Assembly (NCBI RefSeq): GCF_032197885.1
Contig: NZ_CP134159.1
Coordinates: 1,302,001 to 1,366,000 of the forward strand
Length of the DNA stretch: 64,000 nucleotides
Reading direction: 5' to 3'
Source: Levilactobacillus namurensis
GTDB taxonomy: Bacteria > Bacillota > Bacilli > Lactobacillales > Lactobacillaceae
Part shown: positions 34,853-44,138 of the stretch, in pieces
How positions within the stretch are numbered: the stretch's first letter is position 1
Layout: each line of letters starts with the position of its first letter
The notes under the pieces: generated by a model
What the model was told of the DNA's origin: nothing
The model's database searches: none
Seen by the model: only the letters and a program-made list of their open reading frames with translations
Translations under genes and position numbers: made by a program

Positions 34853-34885
34853 TGGTTGAACGGAACGGGTTCAACTGCCTTTTTT
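34853..34885 (+). terminator. Terminator after the GNAT gene
   Basis: GTTGAAC / GGTTCAAC stem followed by TGCCTTTTTT. Confidence 0.75.
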
Positions 34886-35174
34886 GGCGCAGTGGATTGG
34901 GAGATGACCGATGTGAGAAGACAGCTGGAGACATGATAAAGGGGATGTCATGACCATCAGCTAGACTGACCACCTAGTTAAGGCTTTGGCACCAAGGGGC
35001 GAGGATAAGATGAATTGGTGAGAGTAACGGTCGGTAGAAAGTAAACGCATAAAAATTACTTTAACTTAAAATACACAAAACAACTCCCACTACCATTACC
35101 CAAACCTAAACTGGCCTCACATCCAACCAGTCACTAGCAGGTCTATCCCGGGGTCAGGGGCCACCGGAGCACGC
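34886..35174. other. Intergenic stretch with no recognisable gene
   Basis: About 290 nt with only very short frames and no ribosome-site/start pair leading to a sizeable ORF. I see nothing I can name here. Confidence 0.5.
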
Positions 35175-35218
35175 AAAAAAGATGCCCATCGTCGGTTTCC
35201 CGAGTTGGGCATCTTTTT
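35175..35218. terminator. Bidirectional terminator at the end of pbp1A
   Basis: AAAAAAGATGCCCA / TGGGCATCTTTTT around a 17-nt loop; terminates the penicillin-binding protein gene on the minus strand. Confidence 0.85.
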
Positions 35219-35229
35219 AAGATTAAGCT

Positions 35230-37554
35230 TTAACTGTCAGTATCGTTGGAAACAGTATGATTATTATCGCTGTCTGTAGTGGAACTAGCCGCGGATGAGG
35301 AAGCCTCCGTCGTGCTGGTAGCGGATGAGTCATCATTACCATCACCGCCGGCTGGCTTCTGTTCTGTGCTCGAAGATTCTTTCGATGTGCTATTCTCCGT
35401 AGTTGACGTGTTGTTCCGGGAACTGCTATTGGTTGTGACTTGACCGTTACTACTATAGGCAGAAGAGCTCGTGGTATTGGTTGAGCTGTACTGACTGGTC
35501 GTAGTCCCATCGGTAACCGTTCCGGGATGACCCGTGACGTAGTATTCCGTCTTCCCGTTTTGCCGGGTCTCGGTGACGTCACTAGGGACTGTCCAGTCGG
35601 AATTGGTACTCTTAGAGGCCAAGTAGCTCATTTCGTACTTATAGATCTCTTGTGCAATGGTCGTTTGGGTCTCACTGACGTAGTGGCCCGTTTCAAATTG
35701 TTTATCGTACCCGGTCCAAACGGAAACGGAATAGTTCTTGGTGTACCCCGTAAACCAGGAATCCATGGTAGCGCCATCCGGAACCTTGTTCACGTAGTCG
35801 TCAGGGTAGGAGTCCGTCCCGGTCTTTCCAGCTTGGTACAACCCAGAAATCGCAGCCGAACGTCCAGAACCACTTGATTCCGTCATAACGTCCTTCATCA
35901 TATCCGTCAGCATGAACGCCGTTGCTGTCGACATGGCCCGTTTCCCAGTCGATGCGTAGTTATGGGCTTTTCCGTCCTGAGTGACGACCTTGGATACCAG
36001 GTAAGGCTTGTAGTAGGTTCCGCCGTTGGCAAAGGCCCCATATGCAGCGGCCTCTTGTTCGGAGGAGATGTATAACCCAATCCCATTTTGCAGGGTCAGC
36101 TTCTTATCAAACGTCATACCCAAGCCCTTTAGGAAGGTTGTCGCCTTACTGATTCCTACGTTTTGTAAAGTCCGTACCGCTGGGATGTTCCGTGATTCAT
36201 AAAGGGCCTTCCGCATGGTGATGGTCCCTTGATACTTCTTATCCCAGTCGTATAGGCTCTTATCTGTACCAGGGTAAGTAAAGGCTGTATCCTTTACGGG
36301 TTCGTAAGTGGGGTAGTTGAGGTATTGGATAGCTGGGCCGTAATCCATCAAGGGTTTAGCCGTCGATGCGCTAGACCGATCCGTCTGAACGGCCCGGTTC
36401 AATCCGAAGGTCACCTTACCCGTCTTCCGACCACCAATCATCGCGACCACTTTCCCGTTGTTGGGGTTAACAATGGTTGACCCGACTTGGAACTTGTTGG
36501 ACGGGAAAGCAATGTAGTTATTGGTGTTCACAATATCGTACAACTTTCTTTGGGCACCCATATCTAAGTTGGTGTAGACCTTTAACCCACCGCGGGTCGT
36601 GTTATATCCCTTAGATCGCAATTCCTGGTAGACCTGTTTCAAATAAGCATCTACGACTTTAGTGGTCTTCGCGTTCACGTTCGTTGTGGCGGCGTGATTC
36701 TTGACCAAACCGGTCGAAACGCTGGTCGCCTCAGCTTCTTGAGCTTGTGCGGACGTAATCACGTCGTTTTTGGCCATGGCTTGTAAGACCAGGTCCCGCC
36801 GTTGCTTAGCGTATTGTGGATAGTGGATCGGATCGTAATTGCTTGGGGATTGGGGCATCCCAGCTAACTGGGCCAGTTGCGCCAGGTTTAACTGGCTTAA
36901 CTTCTTTCCATAGTAGTATTGGGCGGCCGTTTGCATACCGTAAACCCCGTTCCCCATGTAGACCTTGTTGATGTAATATTCTAGGATCTGGTCCTTGGAA
37001 TAGTTGTGATCAACCTTCAAGGCCAACCAGGCTTCTTGCGCCTTACGCTTCAAGGTCCGGTCAGAGGCCGCCGTCGAGAAGACCGACAACTTGACCAACT
37101 GCTGCGTCAGCGTACTCCCACCTTGCATACCCAGTGAAGAACCACTGATGTTGGCAAAGGCGGCTCCAACGATCCGCACCGGATCGATTCCACTATTCTT
37201 ATAGAACCGGCGATCTTCGGTCGAGACCACAGCCTTTTTGAGCAAGACTGGGATTTGATCGGATTTGACGTAAGTCCGGTTTTGGGCTCCTAGTCGAGAA
37301 ATGACTTTGCCGTTAGCATCGTAGACCCGAGTCGAAGCATCACTTGAAAGGGCACTCTGGCTAATCTTAGGAGCGCTTTGGGCATAGTAGAAGAACAGCC
37401 CCGCACCGGCCAAGATTCCCAGTACGATCACCGCAACGATGACGTAGAGGATTCGACGAAAGGTTCGCCAGCCATTGTGCGGTCTTTGGGGACCCGTTGA
37501 ACGGTCGGCATTGCGACTCATGCGGGTTTCCCGCGTGTTATTGTTACTAGACAT
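35230..37554 (-). CDS. Class A penicillin-binding protein 1A
   Basis: A 774-residue bifunctional peptidoglycan synthase. Short cytoplasmic N-terminus, one membrane helix (about residues 33-57), GT51 glycosyltransferase with VSTEDRRFYKNSGIDP (near 110) and GGSTLTQQLVK, then the transpeptidase with SSASTAKPL (SxxK, near 390) and QAGKTGT (near 565). The last ~120 residues are a low-complexity Ser/Thr/Asn-rich tail (TSSSAYSSNGQ-like), probably a flexible wall-spanning linker. Located directly downstream of recU, the usual firmicute order. Confidence 0.93.
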   Translation of the reverse strand: MSSNNNTRETRMSRNADRSTGPQRPHNGWRTFRRILYVIVAVIVLGILAGAGLFFYYAQSAPKISQSALSSDASTRVYDANGKVISRLGAQNRTYVKSDQIPVLLKKAVVSTEDRRFYKNSGIDPVRIVGAAFANISGSSLGMQGGSTLTQQLVKLSVFSTAASDRTLKRKAQEAWLALKVDHNYSKDQILEYYINKVYMGNGVYGMQTAAQYYYGKKLSQLNLAQLAQLAGMPQSPSNYDPIHYPQYAKQRRDLVLQAMAKNDVITSAQAQEAEATSVSTGLVKNHAATTNVNAKTTKVVDAYLKQVYQELRSKGYNTTRGGLKVYTNLDMGAQRKLYDIVNTNNYIAFPSNKFQVGSTIVNPNNGKVVAMIGGRKTGKVTFGLNRAVQTDRSSASTAKPLMDYGPAIQYLNYPTYEPVKDTAFTYPGTDKSLYDWDKKYQGTITMRKALYESRNIPAVRTLQNVGISKATTFLKGLGMTFDKKLTLQNGIGLYISSEQEAAAYGAFANGGTYYKPYLVSKVVTQDGKAHNYASTGKRAMSTATAFMLTDMMKDVMTESSGSGRSAAISGLYQAGKTGTDSYPDDYVNKVPDGATMDSWFTGYTKNYSVSVWTGYDKQFETGHYVSETQTTIAQEIYKYEMSYLASKSTNSDWTVPSDVTETRQNGKTEYYVTGHPGTVTDGTTTSQYSSTNTTSSSAYSSNGQVTTNSSSRNNTSTTENSTSKESSSTEQKPAGGDGNDDSSATSTTEASSSAASSTTDSDNNHTVSNDTDS

Positions 37555-37594
37555 GGTAATCTCCTTTGCAATTTAAACGTGATCAGCTCAATGA

Positions 37595-38200
37595 TTAGGC
37601 TAGTAGCTGATCCACGGCCGTTAGATAAGGAACTAGCGGCTGAATTTGCGGGGGCAACAGGTACCCGTGGTCAACGATTTCTTGATAAGGAATCGACTTC
37701 CGACCACCGGACACTTGTGCGTCCCAAAAGGTGAACAACTCGGCGGCGGGGTAGAGATAAATCTCGTCGTGAGCAACAAATTTAATGATGGCAAAACAAA
37801 TACCACCCTGAGCGGTACAGGCCCGTAAGTGGTCGATCTGATGTTGATGGAAGTTCTTCAAGGGGAACGACGTTTTATTGCGCGTTTCCTTCGCATCAAA
37901 ATCAAGATAATGTCCCCGATAGACGCCATTATAGTCGGTCGTAGACGCCGTACTGAAGTAAGCCTCCTTAATCACTGCGGCGCTACGCTTAGGATAATCG
38001 ACTTTAACGATCTTAATCGGGGTAGGTTTCTTATGAACGACCGCGAGACCCTGAGTTTCGTAGTATACATTACTTTCATTGAGTGCCTCTTCCAAGGACA
38101 TTCCCCGTTTACCGTAGTTAGTATAGGTGCTCGAGAAGTGGGGGTGTTGCTTGGTCGCAGGCGCTCGGTAGGCATGCCCATTGGGATACCGGATGGTCAT
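37595..38200 (-). CDS. recU: Holliday junction resolvase RecU
   Basis: A 201-residue homologous-recombination nuclease. The N-terminus (MTIRYPNGHAYRAP, YGKRGMSLEEALNESN) is characteristic. Nuclease residues are in TTDYNGVYRGHYLDFDAKETRNKTSFPL (read in blocks: DYNGVYRG, DFDAKET) near residues 88-110. It is followed 40 nt later by the penicillin-binding protein gene. Confidence 0.93.
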   Translation of the reverse strand: MTIRYPNGHAYRAPATKQHPHFSSTYTNYGKRGMSLEEALNESNVYYETQGLAVVHKKPTPIKIVKVDYPKRSAAVIKEAYFSTASTTDYNGVYRGHYLDFDAKETRNKTSFPLKNFHQHQIDHLRACTAQGGICFAIIKFVAHDEIYLYPAAELFTFWDAQVSGGRKSIPYQEIVDHGYLLPPQIQPLVPYLTAVDQLLA

Positions 38201-38242
38201 GGTGCCTCACACTCCTTCAGGCTGGTCGGCCCAGTTAAAATC

Positions 38243-38251
38243 ATTATACCA
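38243..38251 (-). promoter_or_regulatory. Extended -10 promoter of recU
   Basis: Minus strand TGGTATAAT about 40 nt before the recU start; no good -35 box at 17 nt. Confidence 0.5.
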
Positions 38252-38281
38252 AGGTCACCCCAAAATAAAAACTCCTAAACC

Positions 38282-38326
38282 CAATCGATACGCGCTCAAC
38301 GAATAAAAAAGTTGGCGTATCGATTG
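38282..38326. repeat. Inverted repeat between recU and ypsA
   Basis: CAATCGATACGC and GCGTATCGATTG (12 perfect pairs) with an inner CAAC/GTTG stem and an A-rich centre. Its right arm touches the -35 box TTGCCC of the ypsA promoter (TTGCCC-17-TACACT, 38324-38352). Confidence 0.7.
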
Positions 38327-38388
38327 CCCGGTCGCTTCTTTTTCGCTACACTAAAGGTAGTGTTTCTACATTAGAGGAGGGTGATGTG

Positions 38389-38958
38389 GTGAGTCGGTTA
38401 TGGCTTACGGGGTACCGTAGTTACGAACTAGGCGTCTTTGGTGATCAAGATCCCAAGTTACTCGTGATCAAGGAGACACTGAAAAAGCTACTGATCGATA
38501 AAATTGAAAACGGCACGGACTGGTTAATCACCGGTGGTCAACTAGGGGTTGAGCAATGGGCAGCCGAAGTAGGGCTGTCCCTTAAAGCGGATTATCCTGA
38601 ACTTAATGTGGCCATGATGACGCCTTTTGCGGATTTCGGTCATAATTGGAACGAAACCAATCAGGCCAAGTATTTGCAAATTGCCAGTCGGGTTGATTTT
38701 CATCAGTCGGTTAGTGCACAACCCTATCACGGGCCCCAACAATTAAGAAACTATCAAGAATTTATGTTAAGCCACACGGACGAAGCCGTCTTGGTTTATG
38801 ATTTAGAAGTACCGGGCAAGCCTAAGTATGATTATCAAGCCATTGACCGGTTTCAGGAGCGCCACTCGTACCCCCTTACATTGATTGACATGGATTGGTT
38901 ACAAGAGAGCGCCAACGAATATCAAGAAAATTTGAAAAATAGTTCCCAATTTGATTAA
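38389..38958 (+). CDS. ypsA: DUF1273/YpsA-family protein
   Basis: A 189-residue protein of the SLOG-like YpsA family. The start LWLTGYRSYELGVFGDQDPK and the nucleotide-binding-like GGQLGVEQWAAEVGL (about residues 47-61) are hallmarks. In Firmicutes it sits next to gpsB and affects cell division and nucleoid state; the ligand is thought to be a nucleotide derivative. Two tandem GTG codons follow AGGAGG; the second (8-nt spacing) matches family N-termini best. Confidence 0.88.
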   Translation: MSRLWLTGYRSYELGVFGDQDPKLLVIKETLKKLLIDKIENGTDWLITGGQLGVEQWAAEVGLSLKADYPELNVAMMTPFADFGHNWNETNQAKYLQIASRVDFHQSVSAQPYHGPQQLRNYQEFMLSHTDEAVLVYDLEVPGKPKYDYQAIDRFQERHSYPLTLIDMDWLQESANEYQENLKNSSQFD

Positions 38959-39012
38959 AAACTGGTATTATATTAATTGCCGGTTCGATAAGACAACGAG
39001 GTGTAGAGATCA

Positions 39013-39366
39013 ATGGAAAACGTTAATTTTACTCCTAAGGAGATTTTACAAAAGCAATTCCGCCAAAAGATGCGGGGTTACGATCCAGACGACGTTGACA
39101 GCTTCTTAGACAACGTTATCAAGGATTACGACACTTTTGTTAAAGAGAATCAACGGCTTCAAGACGAAAACGAACGGTTATTGGCAAAAGTCGATGAGTT
39201 GACCAAGCAGGTTCAAGTCGGCGGGAGTCAACCGCAAGCCGCAGCAGCCAATCCGGCATCTTCAAATGTCACCAATATGGACATTTTGAAGCGGCTCTCC
39301 AACTTGGAACGGCACGTTTTCGGTTCACAACTAGATAATGATCCAAACGAGTCACATCGTTTGTAA
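39013..39366 (+). CDS. gpsB: Cell division regulator GpsB
   Basis: A 117-residue DivIVA-family protein. The N-terminal lipid/PBP-binding domain ([31 protein letters not shown]) precedes a coiled coil to about residue 70, a Gln/Ala-rich linker, and the C-terminal trimerisation segment ([16 protein letters not shown]). It shuttles penicillin-binding proteins between septum and side wall. Immediately followed by rnpB. Confidence 0.95.
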   Translation: MENVNFTPKEILQKQFRQKMRGYDPDDVDSFLDNVIKDYDTFVKENQRLQDENERLLAKVDELTKQVQVGGSQPQAAAANPASSNVTNMDILKRLSNLERHVFGSQLDNDPNESHRL

Positions 39367-39383
39367 AATTATATTTTGACGGT

Positions 39384-39770
39384 GTAGATCCTGGGTAATT
39401 GCGGTCGGCTTATGTCGGCTGAGGAAAGTCCATTCTCGCACAGGCTGCGATGCCTGTAGTGTTCGTGGTCGGTGAAAAAATAAGCCGGCGGGCGTGCTTG
39501 CACGTTACGGCGGAGGAAAACGGCTAAGGCTTCGGCTATGTCCGAGTACTCCTGAAAGTGCCACAGTGACGATACGGTTAGGGAAACCTAATCGGTGGAA
39601 CGCGGTAAACCCCTCGAGCGGGAAACCCAAACTTTGGTAGGGGAGCTTCACGTATGGAATTGAACGACGCGTGGGGCAGACAGAGATGTCTGAGATAGAT
39701 GATTACCGCCACAACATGGTTGCCTGAATGATGTTGTGGTACAAAACATGGCTTACAGGGATCTGCACTT
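39384..39770 (+). ncRNA. rnpB: RNase P RNA, class B
   Basis: The 5' core GAGGAAAGTCCATTCTCGCACAGG-type sequence (in blocks GAGGAAAGTCC and GCACAG) starts near 39420; the 3' conserved block GATAGATGATTACCGCC-like segment and ACAACATGG lie near 39695-39720. P1 is formed by GTAGATCCTG and CAGGGATCTGC. It cleaves the 5' leader of tRNA precursors. It lies between gpsB and the RlmL-like gene, the usual position in lactobacilli. Ends are approximate by a few nt. Confidence 0.92.
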
Positions 39771-39775
39771 AGTCA

Positions 39776-39807
39776 GGTGGTGAGGGCTTCGGCTCTCACT
39801 TTTTTTA
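39776..39807 (+). terminator. Terminator of rnpB
   Basis: GTGAG.GCC/GGCTCTCAC-type hairpin with a CTTCGG loop followed by T7. Confidence 0.85.
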
Positions 39808-39972
39808 TGCACTAAAACACGGCTTTTAACCTTTTCGCCGTTAGCAGATGTTATGATAGACTACAGATAGTGCTCCTCGAAATAGCCCAAAGTTATGGCT
39901 TCGTGAATGACTATGCGATAACTAGTCAGGCATGTATCGAGAATTTCTGAACTAAATCAACAGGAGGACAAC

Positions 39973-41130
39973 ATGGAAAAATTTCATTTATACGCAGCAA
40001 CTGCCGCCGGGGTCGAGGCCTTAGCGGGGCGCGAACTTCGCGAGATGGGCTACCAGACCCAAGTCGAAAATGGTCGTATCCGCTTTGACGGCACCATTGA
40101 AGACATCTTGAAGACCAACCTCTGGTTACGGACGGCTGATCGTATTCGCATTATCGTGGCCGAATTTGACGCCCGGACCTTCGATGAGCTATTTAACGCA
40201 ACTCAGGCGGTCGCATGGGATCAATTTCTTCCCATGGACGCAGCCTTTCCCGTTGAAGGGCGCTCACAAAAGTCCCAGTTGCATAGTGTTCCCGACGCAC
40301 AAGCAATCGTTAAAAAAGCGGTCGCGACTAAGCTGGCGGCCATCTATCACCGACGGACGCGGTTACCCGAAACCGGGGCCACGTACCCGTTGGAAGTCAT
40401 CATTAATAAAAACCACGTTCTTTTAACCTTAGACACGACGGGCCCTAGTCTCTTCAAACGGGGCTACCGGGTCGGTAAGGGGGGCGCGCCTATCAAGGAA
40501 AACATGGCTGCGGCCCTGATTGCACTGACCAGCTGGCACACCGATATGCCGTTCGTTGACCCAGTCTGCGGATCTGGTACGATTCCGATTGAAGCTGCCA
40601 TGATTGGACGCAACTTGGCTCCCGGTTATAACCGCGACTTCCTTTGTGAGACTTGGGACTGGATCCCTAACGAACTCAGTCGGCAGGTGCGTGCGGAAGC
40701 TGATGCCCAGGCGGATTATGACACGCCCCTCCAAATCTTCGGTAGCGACATTGATGGCCACATGATTGCCATTGCCAAGCGAAACGCCGAGGAGGCGGGA
40801 CTTTCACAGGATATCACGTTCAAGCAATTGGCGGTTCAGGACTTCACCACGGAATTGCATCACGGTGTCATCGTTGCGAACCCGCCTTACGGAGAACGGT
40901 TAAGTGACCAAGCCGGGGTACGCGAACTCTACCGACAGATGGGACAGGTCTTCAAGCCCCTCACGGATTGGTCGAAGTACATCTTAACGGCTGACCTTGA
41001 ATTCGAACACTTCTACGGCCAAAAATCCACTAAGAAGCGGAAACTCTATAACGGGGCATTGCGGACAGACTACTTCCAGTTCTGGGCACAACGGCGGCCC
41101 CGTACCAAGGCGGCGAGTCAACGTGATTAA
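39973..41130 (+). CDS. THUMP-domain 23S rRNA guanine-N2-methyltransferase (RlmL N-half/YpsC type)
   Basis: A 385-residue methyltransferase. It has an N-terminal ferredoxin-like and THUMP region (FHLYAATAAGVEALAGRELR and onward to ~160), then a Rossmann SAM domain with DPVCGSGTIPIEAAMIG (near 197-213) and the amino-methyltransferase motif NPPYGERL (near 308). It corresponds to the m2G2445-forming half of RlmL; ypsC is its common firmicute name. The stop overlaps the HIT gene start by 8 nt. Confidence 0.9.
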   Translation: MEKFHLYAATAAGVEALAGRELREMGYQTQVENGRIRFDGTIEDILKTNLWLRTADRIRIIVAEFDARTFDELFNATQAVAWDQFLPMDAAFPVEGRSQKSQLHSVPDAQAIVKKAVATKLAAIYHRRTRLPETGATYPLEVIINKNHVLLTLDTTGPSLFKRGYRVGKGGAPIKENMAAALIALTSWHTDMPFVDPVCGSGTIPIEAAMIGRNLAPGYNRDFLCETWDWIPNELSRQVRAEADAQADYDTPLQIFGSDIDGHMIAIAKRNAEEAGLSQDITFKQLAVQDFTTELHHGVIVANPPYGERLSDQAGVRELYRQMGQVFKPLTDWSKYILTADLEFEHFYGQKSTKKRKLYNGALRTDYFQFWAQRRPRTKAASQRD

Positions 41131-41500
41131 GTCAGATTGCGTCTTTTGCCAAAAAGACGACCTTATCATGGAAAACGACTTGGCCAAAGCGTTCTGGGAT
41201 CTGCACCCGGTGCGACGGGGGCACCTATTAATCGTCTCCAAGCAACACTATGCTACCTTTTTTGAGATTCCAAGCGACACCCTGGCGGCCATGAATGACT
41301 TGTTAGATCAGGCCAAGGCCTACTTAGACCGGACTTACCATCCGGCTGGGTATAACATTGGTGTTAATACCGGAGCGGCAGCGGGTCAGACCGTCATGCA
41401 CGCCCACGTTCATTTGATTCCGCGGTACCCCGGAGACGTTAAGGATCCGCGGGGCGGTATCCGCAAGATGATTCCAGCAGCGGTGCGGCGGCATCGTTAA
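41123..41500 (+). CDS. HIT-family nucleotide-binding protein
   Basis: A 125-residue histidine-triad hydrolase. CVFCQKDD (zinc-type cysteines) lies at the start and the triad HAHVHLIPRY near residue 95. It probably hydrolyses AMP-linked or dinucleoside polyphosphate compounds. A GTG inside the end of the methyltransferase gene is the only sensible start, since longer in-frame upstream sequence lies entirely within that gene; the two are translationally coupled. Confidence 0.85.
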   Translation: MIKSDCVFCQKDDLIMENDLAKAFWDLHPVRRGHLLIVSKQHYATFFEIPSDTLAAMNDLLDQAKAYLDRTYHPAGYNIGVNTGAAAGQTVMHAHVHLIPRYPGDVKDPRGGIRKMIPAAVRRHR

Positions 41501-41514
41501 GTTTAAGTTCACTA

Positions 41515-41559
41515 AAATCCTCCTCATCGACTTCGTGTTGAAGCTGATGAGGAGGATTT
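41515..41559. terminator. Terminator between HIT gene and alpha/beta hydrolase
   Basis: AAATCCTCCTCATC / GATGAGGAGGATTT stem; bidirectional, between convergent genes. Confidence 0.8.
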
Positions 41560-41562
41560 GGT

Positions 41563-42372
41563 TTAATGACGCATTAGGATGGCGTGAACGACTAATTCCG
41601 GCCGTTCCTCGGGGAGCCAATGCCCGCCGTTGACCACCATGAAATGGTAGGGTGCCGCGATGAAGTCTGCCGTCTTCTCAGCCGCGGCTGCGCCCAGAAA
41701 AGCGTCGTGTTGCCCCCAAACGAAAACCGTGGGGACGTGAATCTGGTCGTCCGGCGTCGCGGGCTGATCTCGTAAAAATAACGCGCGGTACCAGTTTAGC
41801 GGCCCCGTTAACTTGGCTGGCCGCTGAAACTTTTGGCTGAGTCGGCTGGCTTCGGTAGCGTTTAGCCCCGAGCGCCGCAAGAGTCGTCGCAGGTACTGCG
41901 CCACCACGCGCTCTGGTAGCTGGGGGACTTGAAAAAGGCCCACGTAGGCACTACGGAAAAGTTGGGTGCTGTGCCGGTAAGCCCACAACATCGCCTTAGG
42001 GTGCGGGGTGGCAACGACGGTCAGCTGCTTAATGCGTTGCGGACACCATTGAGCAATCTTCCAGGCCAGTTGTCCGCCCCAGTCGTGGCCGACCAGGTGG
42101 ACACGTTGGAGCTGTAACGTATCTAACAAGCCAATGATATCAGCGGCCAGATGATCGGTCCGGTAGGCGGTGCGCGCTACGGGACTAGCCTGTGGGGTGT
42201 AGCCACGCATTTCTGGAATAATGGTTCGGTACCCCGCCGCCACTAACCGCTGACTTACGGCGCGCCAGCTTTGGCCATCTTCGGGAAAACCGTGTAAGAG
42301 CACGATGGGGTCCCCCGTCCCGAACTCGTGGTAAGTGAGGCGTAACCCAGCGCGGTGATAGGTCTTTAACAT
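41563..42372 (-). CDS. Alpha/beta hydrolase, epoxide-hydrolase-like
   Basis: A 269-residue alpha/beta hydrolase. The oxyanion motif VLLHGFPEDGQSW (near residue 25), nucleophile elbow VGHDWGGQ with Asp rather than Ser (near 97), acid WGQHDAFLG and final His in NGGHWLPEE are complete. Asp as nucleophile fits epoxide hydrolases or haloalkane dehalogenases; the natural substrate is unknown. GGAGGGAG precedes the ATG. Confidence 0.85.
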   Translation of the reverse strand: MLKTYHRAGLRLTYHEFGTGDPIVLLHGFPEDGQSWRAVSQRLVAAGYRTIIPEMRGYTPQASPVARTAYRTDHLAADIIGLLDTLQLQRVHLVGHDWGGQLAWKIAQWCPQRIKQLTVVATPHPKAMLWAYRHSTQLFRSAYVGLFQVPQLPERVVAQYLRRLLRRSGLNATEASRLSQKFQRPAKLTGPLNWYRALFLRDQPATPDDQIHVPTVFVWGQHDAFLGAAAAEKTADFIAAPYHFMVVNGGHWLPEERPELVVHAILMRH

Positions 42373-42466
42373 CTTTGAATCTCCCTCCTAGTGTCCTTCC
42401 CATTTTACACGTTTCCGCAACGTGAGTCAGTTTACGAATGGAGGACGCCCAACTTTTGGTTTTGGA

Positions 42467-42550
42467 TTGCCGTTAGTGCAGGGACTTGCTATGATAAGTC
42501 TTGTCCAGAAGACATTGGCCACTCCCTTTAACCAGGAGTGGCTGTTTTAA
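42467..42550 (+). promoter_or_regulatory. Promoter followed at once by a terminator, upstream of amtB
   Basis: TTGCCG-17-TATGAT (42467-42495) predicts a start near 42502. Only ~15 nt later GGCCACTCC/GGAGTGGCT forms a hairpin followed by GTTTTAATTT (42517-42550). The product would be a ~50-nt RNA or an attenuated amtB leader. Confidence 0.5.
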
Positions 42551-42643
42551 TTTCTGCTGGATGGATGTGGTCCGGGATTTAGTTCGGTTATTAGCGTAAG
42601 CAACGTCTGAGAGGCCGCCAAGTTAACTTCGATTGCTAAACTA

Positions 42644-42660
42644 TGTTAGGATTTCTAACA
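42644..42660. promoter_or_regulatory. GlnR operator upstream of amtB
   Basis: TGTTAGGATTTCTAACA matches TGTNANAWWWTNTNACA with one mismatch. It overlaps a possible amtB promoter (TTGCTA-17-TAACAT), so GlnR would repress amtB under nitrogen excess. Confidence 0.8.
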
Positions 42661-42684
42661 TAAAAGAGCGGAGAGGGCGGTTGC

Positions 42685-44013
42685 ATGAATTTAGCAAATA
42701 CGGCGTTTGTACTCATTGCCAGTATTTTGGTGCTCTTTATGACACCGGGATTGGCATTCTTCTACGGTGGTCTGGTCACGGCTAAAAACGTGGTCAATAC
42801 GATGTTGTCGGTCTTTATCATGACGGGAGTCGCCATCCTCTTATGGATTAGTCTAGGCTACACGATGGCCTTTTCTGGCGACATCTTGGGTGTTGTGGGA
42901 AATCTCAAGCACGTCTTTATGGCCGGGATTAACCTAGCCAGTCTGACACCCACTAAGATTCCGGTAGGGGTCTACTCGTTATTTCAAATGATGTTTGCGA
43001 TTATCACACCAGCCCTGTTTGTGGGGGCCATCGTCGGTCGGATTCGCTTCAAGTTCTTACTGGCGTTTCTGGCGGCGTGGTCCATTCTGATCTATTATCC
43101 GATGGTCCACTTGGTCTGGAGTCCCACTGGTTGGCTAGCTAAACTGGGGGTCCTAGACTTCGCCGGCGGAACGGTCGTGCACATCAACGCGGGGGTAACG
43201 GCGCTGGTTCTATCAGTCTGGCTGGGCCGGCGGTTAAAAATCGATAGCCAGCATCACTATAACCTGCCTTGGGTCCTGCTAGGAACCGCTATTCTGTGGA
43301 TTGGCTGGTACGGATTTAACGCGGGAAGCGCGCTAGCCGTTAACAGCGTTGCCGTTCAGGCGGCATTGACCAGTACCATCGCAACGGGGACTGCGATGGT
43401 GGTCTGGATGGGACTCGATATCTGGACCACGGGCAAACCAACCCTAGTCGGCGTCTGCACCGGGACCCTTTGTGGGTTGGTGGGTATCACGCCAGCGGCC
43501 GGTTACGTCACCCTGTTAGGGTCCATCGCAATTGGTGGCCTTGCTGCTATCACCAGCTTTTACTTCGTCAACGTTTTGAAGCCGAAGTTAGGCGTCGATG
43601 ATGCCCTAGATGCCTTCGGGTGTCATGGGGTCAGCGGGATCGTCGGCAGTATCCTTACCGGTGTCTTTGCGACTAAGAGCGTGAACTCGGCGGTAACCAC
43701 CAACGGGTTGGCCTACGGTGGCGGGTTCCACTTACTGGGTATCCAGTTACTGGCCACGGCATTCACCATCATTTTCGTTGCGGCCATGGGGTGCCTGCTG
43801 ATCTATCTCTTACGACTCGTGATGCCAATGCGGGTCAATGCGACCGAGGAAAGGCTGGGACTGGATCAGGGCGAACATGGCGAACGGGCCGACTACACGA
43901 TTGAACTCAGTGAACGGCTGAGCACCTACACGGCCGACCAAGAACGCTATGCTAACGAGTTCAAAGGCCAACTCCAGCACTTACAGCATCACTCGTCAAC
44001 TCATTCGGTCTAG
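42685..44013 (+). CDS. amtB: Ammonium transporter
   Basis: A 442-residue Amt/Mep channel with 11 membrane helices (N-terminus ALFMTPGLAFFYGGLV-type). The pore twin histidines are seen in DFAGGTVVHINAGV (near residue 168) and DAFGCHGVSGIVG (near 315), with FYGG and the Trp/Phe gate region. The C-terminal tail (about 370-442) is unusually long and charged (ERLGLDQGEHGERADY). No glnK/PII gene follows, unlike the usual amtB-glnK pair. The GlnR box explains nitrogen control. Confidence 0.93.
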   Translation: MNLANTAFVLIASILVLFMTPGLAFFYGGLVTAKNVVNTMLSVFIMTGVAILLWISLGYTMAFSGDILGVVGNLKHVFMAGINLASLTPTKIPVGVYSLFQMMFAIITPALFVGAIVGRIRFKFLLAFLAAWSILIYYPMVHLVWSPTGWLAKLGVLDFAGGTVVHINAGVTALVLSVWLGRRLKIDSQHHYNLPWVLLGTAILWIGWYGFNAGSALAVNSVAVQAALTSTIATGTAMVVWMGLDIWTTGKPTLVGVCTGTLCGLVGITPAAGYVTLLGSIAIGGLAAITSFYFVNVLKPKLGVDDALDAFGCHGVSGIVGSILTGVFATKSVNSAVTTNGLAYGGGFHLLGIQLLATAFTIIFVAAMGCLLIYLLRLVMPMRVNATEERLGLDQGEHGERADYTIELSERLSTYTADQERYANEFKGQLQHLQHHSSTHSV

Positions 44014-44138
44014 ACCCGAAAAGTTAGTCGATTTGCTTAAGATTCTCTCATGGGTTTGCGTTGACCGTGAATCCTTGCTATCCTATAAAACGTGGTAGGG
44101 GCCACATGATTTTAATTTGAAATTCTGGGGGAATAATA

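Noticed and set aside
34886..35174. Possible small gene or RNA between the GNAT and pbp1A genes
   Set aside because: Only tiny frames and no promoter-terminator unit besides those of the flanking genes.
38384..38386. ATG as the ypsA start
   Set aside because: It is out of frame with the protein; the tandem GTG codons at 38386/38389 are in frame and properly spaced from AGGAGG.
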